DNA from: G963665185 sp963665185
GTDB taxonomy: Bacteria > Desulfobacterota > Desulfovibrionia > Desulfovibrionales > Desulfovibrionaceae
Length of the DNA: 64,000 nucleotides
Direction: 5' to 3'
NCBI GenBank assembly: GCA_963665185.2
Contig: CAXXPO010000019.1
Span: forward strand, 1-64,000
Shown: positions 61,293-64,000 of the stretch, piece by piece
How positions within the stretch are numbered: the first letter of the stretch is position 1
Layout: the number at the start of each line of letters is the position of its first letter
The notes under the pieces: model-generated
The model's input: only the letters and a program-made list of their open reading frames with translations
Databases searched by the model: none
What the model was told of the DNA's origin: nothing
Made by a program: the position numbers and the translations under genes

Positions 61293-64000
61293 ATGAGACA
61301 AACAGATCCACGGCTTCTCCAGGTCAAGGCCGCAGCCGGATCGGGCAAAACCTACAGCCTTACCCTGCGTTTCCTCAGCCTCCTCTCCCAAACCAATACG
61401 GAACGCAGTGCACCGGTATGCACACAAAGCCCTTCGCCCGGATTCTTCTGGGATGAAATCATGGCCGTTACCTTTACCAACAAGGCAGCCATGGAGATGA
61501 AAGAGCGCATCGTGCGGGAACTGAAAAAACGTGCTCTGGAACTAGACGGTGCCGCCCCCGAAACGCTCGATCCCCGACAGGCCGCCCGACTGCTGGACAA
61601 TGTACTGCGCCGCTACAGTCGGCTGAACATCCGTACCATCGACAGCCTGCTGAACCTCATCGTTCGGATCTTTGCCCTGCCTCTGGGCCTGTCCCCTGAC
61701 TTTGACCTGATTTTTTCCGAACAAGATGTCTTTGAGCCGGTCTATCGGGAATTCGCCCAGACCATAGGGACCAACAAGGACAGCGCAGGACAATTGGAGC
61801 AGGCCGCCCTGACCCTCATCCGCCATGACAACAAGGCCGGGTTCTGGCTGGCACCCACAGTGTGTCGCCGGCTGGCGACTCTGGTGAAGGATCTGCGTGG
61901 AAAAGAAGTCGTCACGGACCAGCGATCCATTGCCACGGCCCTGCAAGGCTCGTTCGATGCTTTTTCCAAGGCTGTGACTGCGTTGAATACAACGGCAGTG
62001 GAAAAAAAACTGCCTTTCAACAGCCATTTCACTAAATTTCTCAATAAATGCCGCGCCACCAAGCTGCTGAAAAGCCCTCCTGTCTCCAAGCTGATAGAAA
62101 AGGACAGCCTTTGCGAGTGCGTTCTCAGCAAAGGCAAAGGCCTCGTGGATTCCGAAGCGGAACAGGCTTATGCCCGGCTGCAACTTGCCCATGAAGCCTA
62201 CCGCCGGGAGTGCGCCGTACTCAGCGGTGCGTATTCCTGGGGTCCCCTGGCACATCTGGCCAGTGACCTACGCCAGGCCATGGAAGCCTATCAGGTCGGC
62301 GAAGGTATCGTACTGTGCGACTCTCTGGCACATCGCGCCGCAGAACTTCTGTCCGGCACGGTGGCCGCGCCCGAGGCCTTCTGCCGCCTGGGCAACCGGC
62401 TTCACCATCTGCTCATCGACGAGTTCCAGGACACCAGCCGTGACCAATGGAACGCCCTGCTCCCTCTGGGCGAAGAATGTCTGTCCAAACTCGGCAGCCT
62501 TTTCTATGTGGGTGACGTCAAGCAGGCCATATACAGCTGGCGCGGCGGGGATTCCAGCCTGTTCGACGAGGTCGTGACGTTGCCCGAGCTGGTCGGCCCG
62601 GCCGGAGGAATACATATCAGCACCTTGGATACGAACTGGCGCAGTTGCCGGGAGATCGTGAACTTCAACAACGACTTTTTCAAAACTCTTTGCAGCCAGC
62701 CCCATGCCGAATTCATGGCAGAGCAACTTTTTTCCAAAGCCGATTCGGACGTGCAGGAAGCCTTTGTACACGCTGTGACCAAAATCTTTACAGACTGTGA
62801 ACAAAAGGTCCCGGACAAAAACCAGGACACCGGCGGTTACGTCCGCCTGCAAAGACTCCCTGGCGGTTTGAGGGAAGACATCGACACCCAGACCAAAACC
62901 GCTTTTATGGAACTCATGGAAGAACTGGATTATCGGGGTTCCGTCCAGCCCAGTTGGGGAGACGTGGCCGTCCTGGTGCGCACCAATACCCAGGCCCAGA
63001 TGGTCAGCCAATGGCTGGTTGCCCAAGACATTCCAGTCATCACGGAAAACAGTCTGCGCATGGGCAGCCATCCGGTCATTGCTCAACTGGCCGCGCTGCT
63101 GCACTTTATTGACCGCCCCGAAGACAACCTGTCGTTTGCCGCATTCATTTCCGGAGAGGACGTATTTCTTCCCGAAGCCGGTTTGAGCCGGGAGCACATT
63201 CTGGAATGGCTGGCAGCCGCCCCAAAAAAGCCGTTGTACCTAGCTTTTCGTGAAGATTTCCCAAAGCAATGGACACTCATGGAACCGCTCTTTGCCCATG
63301 CAGGCATGATCGGGCCCTACGACATGGTTGCCGAAGCCATTTCCGCGTTTAGGCTTCTGGAACGCCGTCCGGATGACGAACTTTTTATCCGGCGTCTGCT
63401 GGAGCTGGCCCATCGGGCTGAAGAAAAGGACATGCGCAGCCTGAGTCGTTTTCTGAACTTCTGGCAGGAACAGGGAACCGAGGAAACCGTGCCTCTGCCC
63501 CAGGACGTAAACGCGGTGCAGGTCATGACCATGCACAAGGCCAAGGGATTGGAATTTCCCATCGTGATCCTACCGTTCATGGACTGGGCCTTGCCACGCT
63601 TTGATGACGAGCTGGCCGTGGTTCCCATGGGCAACGCCGCCTACGCCACCCCACTGCGCCGGGATGTGGGCGAACTGTACTGGGAAAAATGCCTGCATGT
63701 CGCCCTGGAACATTGCAATCTCCTCTATGTTGCCTTTACCCGACCCCGCAACGAACTGTACGGATTTTTCCCTGCCGACCGCAACAAAACCGCCAAGCCA
63801 AGTCCCGTTCTCTGCGCACTGGAAAGCGTACTTGGCGAAAGCTTCGACAACAACCGCTTTGAACTAGGGAGCATTCCGGCTCCGCCGCCCCTTCCTGTGC
63901 TTTCCCCGATTGCCAAGCAGGCCCCCATAGCCGAACGTCCACAGCCGGAACGCGACGGACCATGCAGACCCATGACCTGGCTGCCGCGTTTGCGGGTCTA
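61293..64000 (+). CDS. UvrD/RecB-family helicase-nuclease subunit (AddA-like), partial
   Basis: The gene is cut by the right end of the window; 902 codons are visible without a stop. It is an SF1 helicase of the UvrD/Rep/RecB kind: Walker A AAAGSGKTYSL near residue 13, motif Ia AVTFTNKAA, Walker B LLIDEFQDTSRDQW near residue 373, motif III GDVKQAIYSWRGGD, motif V VMTMHKAKGLEFP and motif VI NLLYVAFTRPRNELYG. Such proteins form AddAB/RecBCD-like complexes that process double-strand breaks. A RecB-type nuclease domain, if present, would lie beyond the edge. The ATG lies two bases after the EamA stop. Confidence 0.88.
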   Translation, partial: MRQTDPRLLQVKAAAGSGKTYSLTLRFLSLLSQTNTERSAPVCTQSPSPGFFWDEIMAVTFTNKAAMEMKERIVRELKKRALELDGAAPETLDPRQAARLLDNVLRRYSRLNIRTIDSLLNLIVRIFALPLGLSPDFDLIFSEQDVFEPVYREFAQTIGTNKDSAGQLEQAALTLIRHDNKAGFWLAPTVCRRLATLVKDLRGKEVVTDQRSIATALQGSFDAFSKAVTALNTTAVEKKLPFNSHFTKFLNKCRATKLLKSPPVSKLIEKDSLCECVLSKGKGLVDSEAEQAYARLQLAHEAYRRECAVLSGAYSWGPLAHLASDLRQAMEAYQVGEGIVLCDSLAHRAAELLSGTVAAPEAFCRLGNRLHHLLIDEFQDTSRDQWNALLPLGEECLSKLGSLFYVGDVKQAIYSWRGGDSSLFDEVVTLPELVGPAGGIHISTLDTNWRSCREIVNFNNDFFKTLCSQPHAEFMAEQLFSKADSDVQEAFVHAVTKIFTDCEQKVPDKNQDTGGYVRLQRLPGGLREDIDTQTKTAFMELMEELDYRGSVQPSWGDVAVLVRTNTQAQMVSQWLVAQDIPVITENSLRMGSHPVIAQLAALLHFIDRPEDNLSFAAFISGEDVFLPEAGLSREHILEWLAAAPKKPLYLAFREDFPKQWTLMEPLFAHAGMIGPYDMVAEAISAFRLLERRPDDELFIRRLLELAHRAEEKDMRSLSRFLNFWQEQGTEETVPLPQDVNAVQVMTMHKAKGLEFPIVILPFMDWALPRFDDELAVVPMGNAAYATPLRRDVGELYWEKCLHVALEHCNLLYVAFTRPRNELYGFFPADRNKTAKPSPVLCALESVLGESFDNNRFELGSIPAPPPLPVLSPIAKQAPIAERPQPERDGPCRPMTWLPRLRV

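Noticed and set aside
1..64000. CRISPR arrays, prophage, integrons or rRNA
   Set aside because: No direct-repeat series, phage structural genes, integrase or rRNA signature was found; the tRNA-Asn has no integrase or duplicated 3' end beside it.

Overview
The window looks like chromosome from a Gram-negative, outer-membrane-bearing delta-type proteobacterium, most probably of the Desulfovibrionales (sulfate reducers). The support is a PxxKW-type cysteine-rich protein, metG next to a PSP1/RicT-like gene, LpxI-type lipid A synthesis, an MCE (Mla-like) operon, and a gene that reads best as a selenoprotein. The placement comes from gene content and style only. Almost all of the sequence is ordinary, densely packed housekeeping DNA. 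No rRNA, CRISPR array, prophage or intact insertion sequence is visible; one tRNA gene (Asn) is present.

Layout. 0-2.7 kb: a membrane-anchored rhodanese with a MauE/DoxX-like partner, and an exported DUF4139 protein. 2.7-7.1 kb (minus): a hydroxyacid dehydrogenase, a TauE/SafE exporter, a FadR-type GntR regulator and a Sad-like semialdehyde dehydrogenase; a perfect FadR/PdhR-type operator precedes the exporter. 7.4-10.8 kb (minus): metG and a RicT-like gene. 11-14.1 kb: a receiver/HD-GYP pair and a metallo-beta-lactamase-fold protein. 14.1-17 kb (minus): trkA, trkH and an esterase. 17.1-25.4 kb (plus): mtaD, the PxxKW protein, an M20 peptidase, mnmG, and an MCE lipid-transport operon. The ATPase position of that operon is filled by a short protein that looks like a catalytically dead ABC ATPase. 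25.5-34.2 kb (plus): a PilZ-type protein, a CorC-like protein, lnt, prfB with its programmed frameshift, a diguanylate cyclase, a MinD/FlhG-like ATPase, an HU-like protein, an in-frame-UGA (probable selenocysteine) gene and dapA.

34.2-36 kb is the only accessory-looking patch: a transposase 3' remnant, an isolated membrane coiled-coil protein and AT-rich noncoding DNA. 36-46 kb (minus) is an envelope-biogenesis cluster read as lysS, lolC, lolD, bamA, skp, lpxD, fabZ, lpxA, lpxI. Then come tRNA-Asn, an alpha/beta hydrolase with a LysR regulator, a decayed carboxymuconolactone-decarboxylase gene, asnS and an asparaginase, ftsY, a sodium-coupled transporter with a 33-residue MetS-like subunit, an RluA pseudouridine synthase, an AsmA protein, a PAS-GAF-GGDEF protein with a broken GGDEF motif, an EamA transporter, and the start of a UvrD/RecB-type helicase that runs off the right end.

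Themes. Envelope construction is served by lnt, the MCE operon, Lol, Bam, Lpx and AsmA genes. Cyclic di-GMP signalling is served by an HD-GYP protein, an intact diguanylate cyclase, a degenerate GGDEF protein and a PilZ-type protein. Translation and protein targeting are served by metG, lysS, asnS, prfB, mnmG, rluA and ftsY. The two observations most worth following are the probable UshA-like selenoprotein at 32295-33182 and the pseudo-ATPase of the MCE operon at 23166-23672.
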